Below are positions 16,393-26,153 of a stretch of 35,847 nucleotides of DNA, in pieces. Source of the DNA: Heliobacteriaceae bacterium (GTDB taxonomy: Bacteria > Bacillota > Desulfitobacteriia > Heliobacteriales > Heliobacteriaceae). The stretch is taken from positions 1 to 35,847 of the forward strand of contig JAQWAU010000017.1 of NCBI GenBank assembly GCA_028707535.1, in the 5' to 3' direction. The stretch's first letter is position 1; each line of letters opens with the position of its first letter. The position numbers and the translations under genes are program-made. The notes under the pieces are model-generated. The model saw only the letters and a program-made list of their open reading frames with translations. It was not told the DNA's origin and searched no databases.

Positions 16393-16800
16393 ATGGAAAA
16401 CAAAACCGCCAAAGCGGTGGCCAAATTTGTGCGCACCTCCCCCAGGAAGGCCCGGCATGCTATTGATCTGATCCGGGGGAAAAATGTGGCGGATGCTTTT
16501 GCAATCTTGAAATTTACGCCGGTTAGAAGTGCCGACGCGATCGCGAAAGTGTTGAAATCGGCAGTTGCCAATGCCGAGCATAACTATGAAATGAATACCG
16601 GCAACCTTTATGTGCGAGCTTGCTATGTCGATCAGGGTCCTTCCCTAAGACGGGTTATGCCCCGGGGGATGGGCCGGGCGGATGTGATTCGCCGGCGGAT
16701 GAGCCACATCACCGTGGTGGTCGCCGAGCGGCCGGAAAAGCCTGGACCGGCGACTACAAAGGAACAGGTGGAAACTAAAGCCGGGGCCAAGGAGGGATAA
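16393..16800 (+). CDS. rplV: 50S ribosomal protein L22
   Basis: Lines the exit tunnel and contacts all domains of 23S rRNA. Recognisable text includes [31 protein letters not shown] and the beta-hairpin and C-terminal portion [21 protein letters not shown]. At 135 residues it carries a tail of about 22 residues, rich in Pro, Lys, Glu and Ala, beyond the usual end. The stop lies five bases before rpsC. Confidence 0.97.
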   Translation: MENKTAKAVAKFVRTSPRKARHAIDLIRGKNVADAFAILKFTPVRSADAIAKVLKSAVANAEHNYEMNTGNLYVRACYVDQGPSLRRVMPRGMGRADVIRRRMSHITVVVAERPEKPGPATTKEQVETKAGAKEG

Positions 16801-16805
16801 CCGAT

Positions 16806-17561
16806 ATGGGTCAAAAGGTACATCCAAAAGGGCTGCGGATCGGCGTAATTAAAGATTGGGATGCTAAGTGGTATGCAGACAAAAACTATTCGGAACTTCT
16901 GCACGAGGATCTCAAAATCCGAAAGTACATTAAAAACAAGCTGTTTATTGCCGGGATTTCTCGGGTGGAGATTGAACGGACGGCCAACCGGGTGAAGATC
17001 ACCATTTTCACGGCTAAGCCGGGGATTGTGATTGGTCGTGGCGGCGCCGAAGTAGAGAACCTGCGTAAAGAGTTGGAGAAAATGACCGGCCGGTCCGTTA
17101 ATGTCAATATTGCCGAGATTAAGAAACCGGAACTCGATGCCCAACTGGTTGCCGAAAACGTGGCCGCCCAATTGGAAAAGCGGGTGTCTTTCCGCCGGGC
17201 GATGAAGCAGTCGGTGGGCCGGACGATGCGGTTAGGGGCCGAGGGGATCAAGGTTATGTGTGCCGGCCGGTTGGGCGGGGCGGAAATTGCCCGGACTGAG
17301 TGGTATAACGAGGGCAAGGTTCCTTTGCATACCTTGCGGGCAGACATTGATTACGGTTTTGCCGAAGCGAAGACTACCTACGGCAAGATTGGTGTTAAGT
17401 GCTGGATATACCGGGGCGAGGTCCTTTCGGACCGGGCTGGTGGCCAGCCGGGAACCCCTGATGCGCAGATGCGGCCGGAGCGCCGTGACCGGGGTGGTCG
17501 TGGTGACCGGCGTAGCCGGGGCGACCGCCGGGGTCCCACTGCAGCAGAAGGAGGGAAGTAA
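16806..17561 (+). CDS. rpsC: 30S ribosomal protein S3, with basic C-terminal tail
   Basis: Forms the mRNA entry site of the 30S head and contributes helicase activity. The sequence has [17 protein letters not shown] at the start, the KH-domain motif [14 protein letters not shown], and C-terminal domain text [23 protein letters not shown]. At 251 residues it is some 30 residues longer than typical Bacillus S3 because of a tail rich in Arg, Gly and Asp (repeated RGDRR units), probably disordered and RNA-contacting. ATG at 16806 has its Shine-Dalgarno inside the end of rplV. Confidence 0.97.
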   Translation: MGQKVHPKGLRIGVIKDWDAKWYADKNYSELLHEDLKIRKYIKNKLFIAGISRVEIERTANRVKITIFTAKPGIVIGRGGAEVENLRKELEKMTGRSVNVNIAEIKKPELDAQLVAENVAAQLEKRVSFRRAMKQSVGRTMRLGAEGIKVMCAGRLGGAEIARTEWYNEGKVPLHTLRADIDYGFAEAKTTYGKIGVKCWIYRGEVLSDRAGGQPGTPDAQMRPERRDRGGRGDRRSRGDRRGPTAAEGGK

Positions 17562-17564
17562 CCG

Positions 17565-17999
17565 GTGCTTGTTCCCAAAAGAGTAAAACGCCGCCGGGTG
17601 CACCGTGGGCGCCTTAAAGGCAAGTCAAAAGGCGGCAACATGGTGGTTTTTGGCGAATACGGCCTCCAAGCGCTGGAACCGGCCTGGATTACCAGCCGGC
17701 AAATTGAGGCCGCCCGGATCGCGATGACCCGTTACATCAAACGGGGCGGTAAAGTTTGGATTAAGATTTTCCCCGACAAGCCGGTTACGGCGAAGCCGGC
17801 CGAAACTCGAATGGGTTCCGGTAAAGGGGCGCCGGAGTATTGGGTGGCGGTGGTAAAGCCTGGCCGCATCCTCTTCGAATTGGCGGGGGTGACGGACGAA
17901 ATTGCCCGGGAAGCCATGCGCTTGGCGATGCACAAATTGCCGATCAGGTGCAAGTTTGTAAGACGGGAAGAAGTGGGTGGTGAAGCGGATGAAGGCTAA
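17565..17999 (+). CDS. rplP: 50S ribosomal protein L16
   Basis: Sits near the A site and organises the central protuberance. The text [55 protein letters not shown] and [10 protein letters not shown] is diagnostic over 144 residues. The GTG start follows the rpsC stop by three bases, with GGAGGG inside rpsC serving as the ribosome binding site. The 3' end overlaps rpmC by 11 bases. Confidence 0.97.
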   Translation: MLVPKRVKRRRVHRGRLKGKSKGGNMVVFGEYGLQALEPAWITSRQIEAARIAMTRYIKRGGKVWIKIFPDKPVTAKPAETRMGSGKGAPEYWVAVVKPGRILFELAGVTDEIAREAMRLAMHKLPIRCKFVRREEVGGEADEG

Positions 18000-18192
18000 G
18001 GAACTACTGGATCTTAGCACCGACGAACTAAAACAGAAGCTTCACGATTTTAAGGATGAACTATTCCGGCTCCGCTTTCAGTTGGCAACCCAGCAACTGG
18101 AGAATCCCATGCGGATCCGGGAAGTGCGCCGTAATATTGCCCGTACTCAAACCCTGCTTTGTCAACGTGAAAAAGAAGCCCAGAAGGCTTAA
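17989..18192 (+). CDS. rpmC: 50S ribosomal protein L29
   Basis: A small coiled-coil protein next to L23 at the tunnel exit. The 67-residue product has [35 protein letters not shown] and [15 protein letters not shown], as expected. ATG at 17989 is preferred because it gives the family N-terminus and has GGTGG upstream; a GTG at 17977 is in frame but falls in that region. It starts inside the end of rplP. Confidence 0.96.
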   Translation: MKAKELLDLSTDELKQKLHDFKDELFRLRFQLATQQLENPMRIREVRRNIARTQTLLCQREKEAQKA

Positions 18193-18218
18193 GTCCGCTG
18201 CAAGGAGGTGTATTGTTG

Positions 18219-18482
18219 GTGGCAGAAAGTACGCAGCGCAAGATCCGGATTGGAAGAGTGGTAAGCAATAAGATGGAAAAGACCGCCGTTGTGGCGGTGG
18301 AAACTCGCATCCAGCATCCCCTTTACCGCCGGACCGTGAAGCGGACCAAGAAATTTAAAGCCCATGATGCCGAAAACCGGTGCCAAATTGGCGACCTGGT
18401 GAGGATAGAGGAGACTCGGCCGCTGTCCAAGGAAAAACGTTGGCGGGTTGTCGAGATCGTGGAGAAAGCCGTTATCATATAA
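18219..18482 (+). CDS. rpsQ: 30S ribosomal protein S17
   Basis: A primary 16S rRNA-binding protein with an OB fold. [40 protein letters not shown] and [20 protein letters not shown] are typical. Three in-frame starts compete behind GGAGG (18204-18208): TTG 18213, TTG 18216 and GTG 18219. TTG 18216 has the more usual seven-base spacing, while GTG 18219 (ten bases) is the stronger codon and is listed; the N-terminus differs by one or two residues only. Confidence 0.96.
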   Translation: MAESTQRKIRIGRVVSNKMEKTAVVAVETRIQHPLYRRTVKRTKKFKAHDAENRCQIGDLVRIEETRPLSKEKRWRVVEIVEKAVII

Positions 18483-18509
18483 TTTTGCGGTGGATGGGAG
18501 GCTAACGGC

Positions 18510-18878
18510 GTGATCCAGCAAGAATCGCGCCTCCGGGTCGGGGACAATACCGGTGCCAAGGAGCTGTTATGCATCCGGGTGCTGGGGGGGTCCCTCCGGA
18601 GATATGCTTCTGTTGGCGATGAGATCATCGCTTCAGTTAAACAGGCGACGCCCGGCGGCGTTGTTAAAAAAGGGGAAATAGTCCGGGCTGTCGTTGTACG
18701 GACCCGCAAACCGATTAAGCGGCGGGACGGGTCTTATATTCGGTTTAGTGAAAATGCGGCTGTTATCATTAATGATCAAAAAAACCCTCGGGGTACCCGG
18801 ATTTTCGGGCCGGTGGCCCGGGAACTGCGGGAACGCGATTTCATGAAAATCATTTCGCTGGCTCCCGAAGTGTTGTAG
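18510..18878 (+). CDS. rplN: 50S ribosomal protein L14
   Basis: Forms an inter-subunit bridge and binds the ribosome silencing factor in characterised bacteria. The 122-residue product starts [18 protein letters not shown] and has the signature [21 protein letters not shown] and [18 protein letters not shown] at 18510 follows GGGAGG. It is the first gene of the classical spc portion, here continuous with the S10 portion. Confidence 0.98.
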   Translation: MIQQESRLRVGDNTGAKELLCIRVLGGSLRRYASVGDEIIASVKQATPGGVVKKGEIVRAVVVRTRKPIKRRDGSYIRFSENAAVIINDQKNPRGTRIFGPVARELRERDFMKIISLAPEVL

Positions 18879-18896
18879 GGTGGAGGTGAAATCACC

Positions 18897-19232
18897 GTGG
18901 CCAACCCCAAGGTTCATGTCTGCAAAGGTGACGTTGTTCAAGTAATTGCTGGCAAGGATGCCGGTAAAAAAGGGAAGATTATTGAAGTTATCCCGGCTAA
19001 GCACCGGGTAGTGGTGGAAAAGGTGAATGTCGTCAAACGGCATTCCCGGCCGAGCAAGGCGATGCCCCAGGGCGGAATCTTGCAAAAGGAAGCCCCGATT
19101 GATGCTTCCAACGTAATGATTTTCTGTTCGACTTGCGACCAGCCCGTACGTATCGCCAAGAAATTTCAGGAAAGCGGCGCCAAGGTGCGGATTTGCCGGC
19201 GATGCGGGGAAGTTCTCGATAAAGACAAATAA
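18897..19232 (+). CDS. rplX: 50S ribosomal protein L24, zinc-ribbon form
   Basis: An assembly-initiating 50S protein. The N-terminal KOW domain shows [21 protein letters not shown]; the C-terminal half has [11 protein letters not shown] and [11 protein letters not shown], two CxxC pairs that would bind zinc. The product has 111 residues and a GTG start behind GGTGGAGGTG. The 57-base gap to rplE contains a hairpin that abuts the rplE ribosome binding site. Confidence 0.97.
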   Translation: MANPKVHVCKGDVVQVIAGKDAGKKGKIIEVIPAKHRVVVEKVNVVKRHSRPSKAMPQGGILQKEAPIDASNVMIFCSTCDQPVRIAKKFQESGAKVRICRRCGEVLDKDK

Positions 19233-19261
19233 AACCCGCCCGGAGCGAAAACGCCTTTAGG

Positions 19262-19279
19262 CTCTCGAAAGAGAGGAGG
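19262..19279 (+). promoter_or_regulatory. GNRA-loop hairpin abutting the rplE ribosome binding site
   Basis: CTCTC (19262-19266), a GAAA tetraloop, and GAGAG (19271-19275) form a perfect stem whose last base begins the GGAGG (19275-19279) of rplE. GCC-TTTA-GGC just upstream forms a second small stem. In E. coli the S8 repressor site of the spc operon lies at this gene boundary; whether this one is regulatory is inference. Confidence 0.45.
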
Positions 19280-19289
19280 TTTTAAGAGA

Positions 19290-19832
19290 TTGGTCCGGCT
19301 CAAAGAAAAGTTTCAGAAAGAAATCAGCGCCGCCTTAATGCAGAAATTCGGCTACAAAAACGTGATGCAGGTACCACGGTTGGCGAAGGTTACCGTGAAT
19401 ATGGGGCTTGGTGAGGCGATCCAAAACCCCAAAGCCCTGGATGCGGCGGTCAATGATTTGACCCAGATTACCGGCCAGCGTCCGGTAATTACCAAGGCCA
19501 AACGGTCCATTGCCGGTTTCAAACTGCGTGAGGGGATGAAGATTGGCTGTAAATTAACCCTGCGGGGGGACCGGATGTATGAATTCGCAGACAGACTGCT
19601 TAACCTCGCCTTGCCCCGGGTTCGGGATTTCCGGGGAGTAAGCCCCAAATCTTTTGACGGCCGTGGCAACTATACCTTAGGGCTAAAGGAACAGTTGATT
19701 TTTCCGGAGATTGAATATGATAAAATCGATCGCTTGCGGGGAATGGATGTAACGTTTGTTACAACGGCCAAGACCGACGAAGAGGCCCGGGAGTTATTGC
19801 GGCTCTTTGGGATGCCGTTCCGCGCTGAATAG
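19290..19832 (+). CDS. rplE: 50S ribosomal protein L5
   Basis: Part of the central protuberance; binds 5S rRNA and contacts P-site tRNA. The text [46 protein letters not shown] and [20 protein letters not shown] is diagnostic over 180 residues. The start is TTG at 19290, ten bases after GGAGG. The structured spacer before it is described separately. Confidence 0.97.
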   Translation: MVRLKEKFQKEISAALMQKFGYKNVMQVPRLAKVTVNMGLGEAIQNPKALDAAVNDLTQITGQRPVITKAKRSIAGFKLREGMKIGCKLTLRGDRMYEFADRLLNLALPRVRDFRGVSPKSFDGRGNYTLGLKEQLIFPEIEYDKIDRLRGMDVTFVTTAKTDEEARELLRLFGMPFRAE

Positions 19833-19852
19833 CGAACACGGGAGGAGAACAC

Positions 19853-20038
19853 GTGGCAAAAACAGGCATGATCGTAAGACAAGGGCGGACGCCCAAATTC
19901 GGGGTGCGCTACCACAACCGGTGTAAAATCTGTGGGCGGCCACATGCCTATATGCGCAAATTCGGCATGTGCCGGATTTGTTTCCGCACGCTGGCCTATA
20001 AAGGAGAAATTCCTGGGGTGACCAAAGCCAGTTGGTAG
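19853..20038 (+). CDS. rpsN: 30S ribosomal protein S14, type Z
   Basis: The short zinc-binding S14 of 61 residues, with CKICG and CRICF as the two CxxC pairs. The start [19 protein letters not shown] and the end [10 protein letters not shown] are exactly the Gram-positive type Z pattern. GTG at 19853 follows GGGAGGAG. It lies in the conserved position between rplE and rpsH. Confidence 0.98.
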   Translation: MAKTGMIVRQGRTPKFGVRYHNRCKICGRPHAYMRKFGMCRICFRTLAYKGEIPGVTKASW

Positions 20039-20062
20039 GAAACATGGAAGGAGGTACACCCA

Positions 20063-20461
20063 ATGGTCATGACCGACCCGATTGCGGACTTTTTAACCCG
20101 AATCCGTAATGCTAACATGGTTTATCACGATAAAATGGAAGTGCCGGCGTCCAAAGTAAAGCGGGCGATTGCGGAGATATTTAAGGCGGAAGGGTTCGTA
20201 AGAGACGTCGAATATGTTAAGGATGATAAACAGGGTATTTTACGGGTCTATTTGAAATACGGCCCTAGCCGGGAAAAAGTGATTACCGGGATCAAGCGAA
20301 TTTCCAAGCCCGGGTTGCGGGTTTACGCCAAGAAGGAAACAGTGCCCAAAGTACTGGGCGGTCTAGGGGTAGCGGTAATTTCCACCCCGCAAGGGATTAT
20401 GACCGATAAGGCGGCCCGGAAGGCCGGTCTTGGCGGGGAAGTACTCTGTTATATTTGGTAG
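20063..20461 (+). CDS. rpsH: 30S ribosomal protein S8
   Basis: Binds the central domain of 16S rRNA and represses the spc operon in E. coli. The 132-residue sequence starts [18 protein letters not shown] and has [29 protein letters not shown] and [20 protein letters not shown] at 20063 has AAGGAGG upstream; the ATG two codons later is a minor alternative. A 68-base gap with a 7-bp hairpin separates it from rplF. Confidence 0.98.
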   Translation: MVMTDPIADFLTRIRNANMVYHDKMEVPASKVKRAIAEIFKAEGFVRDVEYVKDDKQGILRVYLKYGPSREKVITGIKRISKPGLRVYAKKETVPKVLGGLGVAVISTPQGIMTDKAARKAGLGGEVLCYIW

Positions 20462-20462
20462 G

Positions 20463-20485
20463 GTCCTTTAAGCGGAAAAAAGGAC
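20463..20485 (+). promoter_or_regulatory. Hairpin in the rpsH-rplF spacer
   Basis: GTCCTTT (20463-20469) and AAAGGAC (20479-20485) form a perfect 7-bp stem with a 9-base loop, starting just after the rpsH stop. A smaller CCGC/GCGG stem follows near 20501-20514. No T-run follows, so it is probably an mRNA processing or stability element rather than a terminator. Confidence 0.35.
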
Positions 20486-20529
20486 GTGGTTAAAGACAGC
20501 CGCGAAATAGCGGGCAGGAGGTGAAGCTT

Positions 20530-21075
20530 GTGTCGCGGATCGGCAGAAAACCGGTAGAAATTCCGGCAGGGGTCACGGTGGATGTGAATGGGCAGCTGGT
20601 CTTAGTCAAGGGTCCCAAGGGTCAGTTGAGCCGGGAAATTCACAAAGACATGATTGTGACGGTAGAAGGCGACACGGTAGTGGTGAAGCGGCCCAGCGAT
20701 GCCAAGGATCACCGCGCCTTGCACGGCTTGAGTCGTACCCTGGTCGCCAATATGGTGGAAGGGGTCACCAAAGGCTTCCAAAAGAACCTGGAGCTGGTCG
20801 GCGTCGGGTACCGGGCGGCCAAACAAGGGAGCAAACTGGTGCTGACTATCGGCTACAGTCATCCCGTGGAAATTGAGCCGGAGGAAGGCCTGGAGATTGA
20901 GGTGCCGGCACCGACAAAGATTGCGGTAAAAGGCATTAACAAGGAAAAAGTGGGTACCTTGGCCGCCAATATCCGCCGGGTCAGGGAGCCGGAACCCTAT
21001 AAAGGGAAAGGGATCAAATATGAGGGCGAGGTAATTCGCCGGAAAGCGGGCAAGGCCGGAGCGAAAAAGAAATAA
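20530..21075 (+). CDS. rplF: 50S ribosomal protein L6
   Basis: Binds the sarcin-ricin region near the factor-binding site. The 181-residue product starts [15 protein letters not shown] and has [38 protein letters not shown] and [22 protein letters not shown] at 20530 lies eight bases after GGAGG (20517-20521); the in-frame GTG at 20521 overlaps that site and is rejected. Confidence 0.97.
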   Translation: MSRIGRKPVEIPAGVTVDVNGQLVLVKGPKGQLSREIHKDMIVTVEGDTVVVKRPSDAKDHRALHGLSRTLVANMVEGVTKGFQKNLELVGVGYRAAKQGSKLVLTIGYSHPVEIEPEEGLEIEVPAPTKIAVKGINKEKVGTLAANIRRVREPEPYKGKGIKYEGEVIRRKAGKAGAKKK

Positions 21076-21128
21076 TTAAACCTGCCGGTTGCCTGGGTTG
21101 ATCCCAACAGGAAAGGAAGTGACCAGGC

Positions 21129-21497
21129 ATGATCAAAAAACCGGACCGCAACGAATTGCGGCAAAAGAAACATCAGCGGGTACGCAAACGGATCAAAGGT
21201 GATGCGGAACGGCCCCGGATGGCAGTTTTCCGCAGCCTTAATCATATTTACGTTCAGATTATCAACGACACAGCCGGCCGAACCCTGATCACCGCATCAA
21301 GTCTGGAGCCGGAATTTAAAGCCGCTACCTTGTCCGGGGGTAATGTGGCTGGGGCAAAAAAGGTCGGAGAACTAGTTGCCAAAAAGGCCTTGGCGCAAGG
21401 TATCGACAAAGTGGTTTTTGACCGTGGCGGGTATATTTACCACGGCCGGGTCGCCGCTTTGGCCGATGCTGCCCGGGAGGCGGGACTACAATTTTAG
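21129..21497 (+). CDS. rplR: 50S ribosomal protein L18
   Basis: Binds 5S rRNA with L5 and L25. The 122-residue product has [19 protein letters not shown]-like text (here [20 protein letters not shown]), [16 protein letters not shown], and the C-terminal [26 protein letters not shown]. The ATG start is behind AAGGAAG. It lies in canonical order between rplF and rpsE. Confidence 0.97.
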   Translation: MIKKPDRNELRQKKHQRVRKRIKGDAERPRMAVFRSLNHIYVQIINDTAGRTLITASSLEPEFKAATLSGGNVAGAKKVGELVAKKALAQGIDKVVFDRGGYIYHGRVAALADAAREAGLQF

Positions 21498-21533
21498 GTC
21501 CTTCCCCATATTCGGCCAAAAGGAGGGAAAAGG

Positions 21534-22034
21534 ATGCCAATGATTGATCCCGCAGGGATGGAACTGACCGAACGGGTTGTCTTTATCAACCGGGTGGCGA
21601 AAGTAGTCAAGGGTGGCCGCCGGTTTTCCTTCAGTGCCTTGGTGGTTGTCGGTGATGAAAAAGGCCGCGTCGGTTTCGGCCTGGGCAAGGCTACCGAGGT
21701 GCCGGAGGCGATCCGTAAGGGTGTGGAGGATGCGAAAAAGAACCTGGTCGATGTGCCGATGGTGGGCACTACCATTCCCCATCCGATTATCGGGCGGTTC
21801 GGCGCCGGCCGGGTCTTGATGAAACCGGCTTCCAAAGGTACCGGTGTGATCGCCGGTGGCCCGGTCCGGGCAGTCTTGGAATTAGCGGGGATTCACGATA
21901 TTTTAACCAAGTCGTTAGGTTCAAACAATGCCAACAACATGGTGCGGGCCACCATCGAAGGCTTAAAGAATCTCAAAAGAGCGGAAGAAGTTGCCCGGCT
22001 CCGGGGTAAGTCTGTGGAAGAAATTGTCGGCTAG
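21534..22034 (+). CDS. rpsE: 30S ribosomal protein S5
   Basis: Lines the mRNA entry channel and influences decoding accuracy. The 166-residue product has [20 protein letters not shown], the DSRM-like fold motif [16 protein letters not shown], and [21 protein letters not shown] followed by [17 protein letters not shown] at 21534 follows AAAAGGAGGG. rpmD begins 11 bases after the stop. Confidence 0.98.
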   Translation: MPMIDPAGMELTERVVFINRVAKVVKGGRRFSFSALVVVGDEKGRVGFGLGKATEVPEAIRKGVEDAKKNLVDVPMVGTTIPHPIIGRFGAGRVLMKPASKGTGVIAGGPVRAVLELAGIHDILTKSLGSNNANNMVRATIEGLKNLKRAEEVARLRGKSVEEIVG

Positions 22035-22045
22035 GAGGGGTATCC

Positions 22046-22234
22046 GTGGCTAAAAAACTTAAAATTACCTGGGTAAAAAGCGCCATCGGTTGCCCGGAAA
22101 ACCAGCGGCTTACCGTTGCTACGCTGGGACTGAGAAAACTACACCAAACCGTTTGGCACGACGATACCCCGGCAATCCGGGGCATGGTCCGCAAGGTTTC
22201 CCATTTGGTAAAGATGGAAGAAGCGGAAGCCTGA
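22046..22234 (+). CDS. rpmD: 50S ribosomal protein L30
   Basis: A small 50S protein of 62 residues: [19 protein letters not shown], then [29 protein letters not shown], the standard pattern. GTG at 22046 lies behind AGGAGGGG. It lies between rpsE and rplO as in other Firmicutes. Confidence 0.97.
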   Translation: MAKKLKITWVKSAIGCPENQRLTVATLGLRKLHQTVWHDDTPAIRGMVRKVSHLVKMEEAEA

Positions 22235-22271
22235 TCCGGAAAATGATCGGCCAGAAAGGGGGGTATACCCT

Positions 22272-22715
22272 TTGCAACTCCATGATTTAAAACCTGTAGC
22301 GGGTTCCCGGAAAAAACCGATCCGGAAAGGACAAGGTCCCGGTTCCGGTTGGGGCAAAACAGCCGGGAAGGGTCATAAAGGTCAAAGAGCTCGGGCCGGC
22401 GCTGGTAAAGGTCCCGGTTTTGAGGGCGGCCAGACACCATTGCAGCGGCAATTGCCTAAACGGGGGTTTAGCAACTCGCCGTTTAGTCGAGAATATGCCG
22501 TGATTAATGTTGGTGACCTGAACCGCTTTGCCCCTGGAACAGTAGTAACACCGGATTTGCTGAAGGAACACAAGCTGGTAAAGAAGCTGAAGGCAGGGGT
22601 GAAGCTCCTGGCCAAAGGCGAAATAGACAAGGCCCTAACAATTAAAGTCCACGGGGTAAGTGAGGCCGCCACCCAGAAAATCAAGGCGGCCGGTGGCCAA
22701 GTAGAGGTGATATAA
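22272..22715 (+). CDS. rplO: 50S ribosomal protein L15
   Basis: A late-assembly 50S protein whose Gly- and basic-rich N-terminus threads into 23S rRNA. The text [56 protein letters not shown] and the C-terminal [17 protein letters not shown] is typical over 147 residues. The start is TTG at 22272 with AAAGGGGGG upstream. It is three bases before secY. Confidence 0.97.
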   Translation: MQLHDLKPVAGSRKKPIRKGQGPGSGWGKTAGKGHKGQRARAGAGKGPGFEGGQTPLQRQLPKRGFSNSPFSREYAVINVGDLNRFAPGTVVTPDLLKEHKLVKKLKAGVKLLAKGEIDKALTIKVHGVSEAATQKIKAAGGQVEVI

Positions 22716-22718
22716 ACC

Positions 22719-23987
22719 ATGTCCACATTGGTGGGCACCCTGCATAACGCCTGGAAACTATCCGAACTGCGGAGCAAGATAATCTTTACTTTATTGATGT
22801 TTCTGGTGTTCCGGATCGGGGCCCATATCCCAGTCCCCGGGATCAACCGGGAAGCAATTGAGTATCTGATGAGCACCGGTGCCCTCTTTGGTTTCTTCGA
22901 TATTATCTCCGGGGGCTCGTTCCGTAAGTTTTCGGTCTTTGCCATGAGTATCACCCCGTACATCAACGCATCCATCATTATGCAACTTTTGACCGTGGTG
23001 ATTCCTCGCCTCGAACAGTTAAACAAAGAAGGGATGGAGGGCCGGAAAAAGATTACCGAATACACCCGGTACCTCACAATCGCCTTGGCCTTCGTCCAAG
23101 CGATTGGTCTATCCTATGGTCTGACCGGGGCGGTAATGAACCCCACGATTTGGAACTACTTGTTGGTGGCGACCACCTTAACCGCAGGTACAGCCTTCTT
23201 AATGTGGATCGGGGAACAGATTACCGAAAAAGGGATTGGTAACGGTATTTCCTTGATCATCTTTGCGGGTATTGTCTCGCGGATTCCTTCGGCAATCAGC
23301 ACTCTGATTGAGTATGTCCGGGTAGGCACGACCAACCTCTTCGGGGCAAGCCTCTTTGTGGTCATTGCCGCTTTGGTCATTGCCGGCATCATTTACATCA
23401 ATGAAGGACAGCGCCGGATTCCGGTCCAGTACGCTAAACGGGTGGTCGGGCGCCGGGTATATGGCGGCCAAAGCACCCATATTCCGCTTAAGGTGAACCA
23501 GGCCGGGGTGATTCCGATTATCTTTGCGGCTTCGTTTTTGGCCTTTCCGACGACTATTGCCGCGTTTTTCCCTGCCTCAGCCGTTGGGGCTTGGTTCAAT
23601 ACCTACTTCAACTTTGGGACCGTTTTGCATAGTCTTTTTTATGCAGTCCTGATCGTTTTCTTCACCTACTTTTACACAGCGATTACTTTTAACCCGGTAG
23701 ATGTCGCCGACAACATGAAAAAATATGGCGGCTTTATTCCAGGGCTGCGGCCGGGCCGGCCAACTTCGGATTACATCACGAAGGTGATGACCCGGATTAC
23801 CTTGGTCGGGGGCTTGTTCCTCGCGGCGATCTCCTTACTGCCGGTATTTATCATTAAGGCAACGGGGATTTCCAACATTTATTTTGGTGGGACGGCTTTA
23901 CTGATTGTGGTCGGGGTAGCCCTGGACACAATGAAGCAACTCGAGTCAAACCTGTTGATGCGTCATTACCAAGGTTTCATGAAGTAA
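22719..23987 (+). CDS. secY: Protein translocase subunit SecY
   Basis: Channel subunit of the SecYEG translocon, an integral membrane protein with ten transmembrane segments. The 422-residue product shows the first segment near residues 20-38 (IIFTLLMFLVFRIGAHIPVP), the plug and second segment (GSFRKFSVFAMSITPYINASI), the cytoplasmic loop RRIPVQYAKRVVGRR and the C-terminal loop FIPGLRPGRPTSDYI. ATG at 22719 is in the usual position directly after rplO, so expression is tied to ribosomal protein synthesis. Confidence 0.97.
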   Translation: MSTLVGTLHNAWKLSELRSKIIFTLLMFLVFRIGAHIPVPGINREAIEYLMSTGALFGFFDIISGGSFRKFSVFAMSITPYINASIIMQLLTVVIPRLEQLNKEGMEGRKKITEYTRYLTIALAFVQAIGLSYGLTGAVMNPTIWNYLLVATTLTAGTAFLMWIGEQITEKGIGNGISLIIFAGIVSRIPSAISTLIEYVRVGTTNLFGASLFVVIAALVIAGIIYINEGQRRIPVQYAKRVVGRRVYGGQSTHIPLKVNQAGVIPIIFAASFLAFPTTIAAFFPASAVGAWFNTYFNFGTVLHSLFYAVLIVFFTYFYTAITFNPVDVADNMKKYGGFIPGLRPGRPTSDYITKVMTRITLVGGLFLAAISLLPVFIIKATGISNIYFGGTALLIVVGVALDTMKQLESNLLMRHYQGFMK

Positions 23988-24009
23988 ATCCGGGGTTCCG
24001 GGTGGCTAG

Positions 24010-24693
<684 letters not shown>

Positions 24694-25449
24694 ATGATTA
24701 TCATTAAAACTGCCCGGGAACTGGCCTACATGCGTGATGCCGGGGAGATAACGGCGGAAACACTGCATGAGATGGAGAAGGCCGTTAAGCCGGGAGTAAC
24801 CACCGCCGAATTGGACGCCAAGGCCGAGGATTATATTTGTTCGCGCGGGGCTGCCCCTTCGTTTAAAGGGTACTGCGGCTTTCCCGCCAGCATCTGTGCA
24901 TCGGTCAATGAACAGGTTGTCCACGGAATTCCCGGTATAAGGAAACTGCGGGATGGGGATATTATTAGTATTGATGTTGGCGCGGTTATCAATAATTTCC
25001 ATGGCGATGCAGCAATTACCTTGCCAGTTGGTGAGATCGATGCAGAGCTGGCCCGGTTATTGGCGGTTACCCGCCGGGCCTTGGAGATTGGGATCGATCA
25101 AGCCTGTGTCGGCAAGCGGTTATTCGATATTTCCCATGCCATTCAACAACATGTTGAAAGCAACGATTTATCCGTTGTTCGCCAATTTGTCGGTCATGGT
25201 ATCGGTAAAACGATGCATGAAGCTCCCCAGGTACCGAATTTTGGTGAACCCGGTCGGGGACCCCGGTTACAGGCGGGGATGACCTTGGCGATTGAACCCA
25301 TGGTCAATGCCGGTACCTGGGAAGTAGAAACCGAGGAAGACCAATGGACGGTGGTCACAAAAGACAAAAAACCGTCCGCCCATTTTGAGCATACTGTGGC
25401 GATTACCGAAAAGGGGCCGGAAATTCTCACGCGACTTTCCGGAGGGTAG
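24694..25449 (+). CDS. map: Methionine aminopeptidase, type I
   Basis: Removes the initiator methionine from nascent proteins. The dinuclear metal ligands can be read as Asp94 (IISIDVGAV), Asp105 (NFHGDAAIT), His168 (FVGHGIGKTMHEAP), Glu201 (AIEPMVN) and Glu232 (HFEHTVAIT). His78 in QVVHGIPG is the conserved substrate-site histidine. The product has 251 residues, the short type Ia architecture with no N-terminal zinc finger. Its ATG abuts the adk stop, so translation is probably coupled. Confidence 0.97.
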   Translation: MIIIKTARELAYMRDAGEITAETLHEMEKAVKPGVTTAELDAKAEDYICSRGAAPSFKGYCGFPASICASVNEQVVHGIPGIRKLRDGDIISIDVGAVINNFHGDAAITLPVGEIDAELARLLAVTRRALEIGIDQACVGKRLFDISHAIQQHVESNDLSVVRQFVGHGIGKTMHEAPQVPNFGEPGRGPRLQAGMTLAIEPMVNAGTWEVETEEDQWTVVTKDKKPSAHFEHTVAITEKGPEILTRLSGG

Positions 25450-25453
25450 CGTT

Positions 25454-25750
25454 ATGGCTCTCAAGAGAGTTATCCCGGGCGAACTCGTTCTATCTCGAGC
25501 GGGCAGGGATAAAGACCGCTATTTTCTGGTGCTGAAGCTAGGCGATCCTAATTTTTTGTATATCGCCGACGGGCAGTATCGTAAGGTCGAAAACCTAAAG
25601 CGGAAAAAGCTAAAACACCTCCAGTTGACCGGGCTGGTGGCTACGGAAATTCGCCAAATCCTCCAAATGGGCAAAACTCCAACCAACGCCCAGGTTATAC
25701 AGGCGCTCGACAACTTAAGGAACCTACTGGAGGTTGGTTCGGATTTTTAA
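25454..25750 (+). CDS. KOW domain-containing RNA-binding protein (L14e-like)
   Basis: A 98-residue protein between map and infA, a position where Firmicutes often carry a small KOW protein annotated as similar to eukaryal/archaeal L14e, L6e or L27e. The N-terminal half ([21 protein letters not shown] and [19 protein letters not shown]) fits a KOW beta-barrel with a basic loop. The C-terminal half is helical and has no known motif. ATG at 25454 follows GGAGGG at the end of map. A role in ribosome assembly or RNA binding is inferred from fold and context only. Confidence 0.85.
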   Translation: MALKRVIPGELVLSRAGRDKDRYFLVLKLGDPNFLYIADGQYRKVENLKRKKLKHLQLTGLVATEIRQILQMGKTPTNAQVIQALDNLRNLLEVGSDF

Positions 25751-25767
25751 GGAGGCGGGAGTTCCCT

Positions 25768-25986
25768 ATGTCCAAATCGGACGTCATTGAAGTTGAGGGC
25801 CGGGTGTGCGAGCCCCTGCCGAATGCCATGTTTACCGTGGAACTGGAGAACGGTCATAAAGTCCTGGCACATGTTTCGGGTAAGATCCGGATGAACTTTA
25901 TCCGGATTCTTCCGGGTGACCGGGTGACCGTAGAATTATCACCTTACGATCTGAGCCGGGGGCGGATTACCTACCGGTTCAAGTAA
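25768..25986 (+). CDS. infA: Translation initiation factor IF-1
   Basis: An OB-fold factor that occupies the A site during initiation. The 72-residue product has [40 protein letters not shown] and [18 protein letters not shown], the standard sequence. ATG at 25768 lies behind AAGGAGGCGGGAG. It lies in canonical position before rpmJ. Confidence 0.98.
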   Translation: MSKSDVIEVEGRVCEPLPNAMFTVELENGHKVLAHVSGKIRMNFIRILPGDRVTVELSPYDLSRGRITYRFK

Positions 25987-26015
25987 TTTACACTGCACCC
26001 GGGGAGGGAATGACA

Positions 26016-26129
26016 GTGAAGGTACGGGCTTCCGTAAAGTTAATTTGCGAAAAATGCAAGATTATTAAACGCAAGGGCAAAGTAATGGTTATTTGCGAAA
26101 ATCCAAAACACAAGCAAAAACAAGGGTAA
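26016..26129 (+). CDS. rpmJ: 50S ribosomal protein L36, zinc-binding form
   Basis: A 37-residue protein beginning [19 protein letters not shown] and ending [11 protein letters not shown]; Cys11, Cys14, Cys27 and His32 form the zinc site of the C+ type. GTG at 26016 is chosen because GGGGAGGG (26001-26008) is seven bases upstream; an in-frame ATG at 26010 is too close to that site. It lies between infA and rpsM as in nearly all Firmicutes. Confidence 0.97.
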   Translation: MKVRASVKLICEKCKIIKRKGKVMVICENPKHKQKQG

Positions 26130-26153
26130 GAATTAGGAGGTGGATTGCGTTTC

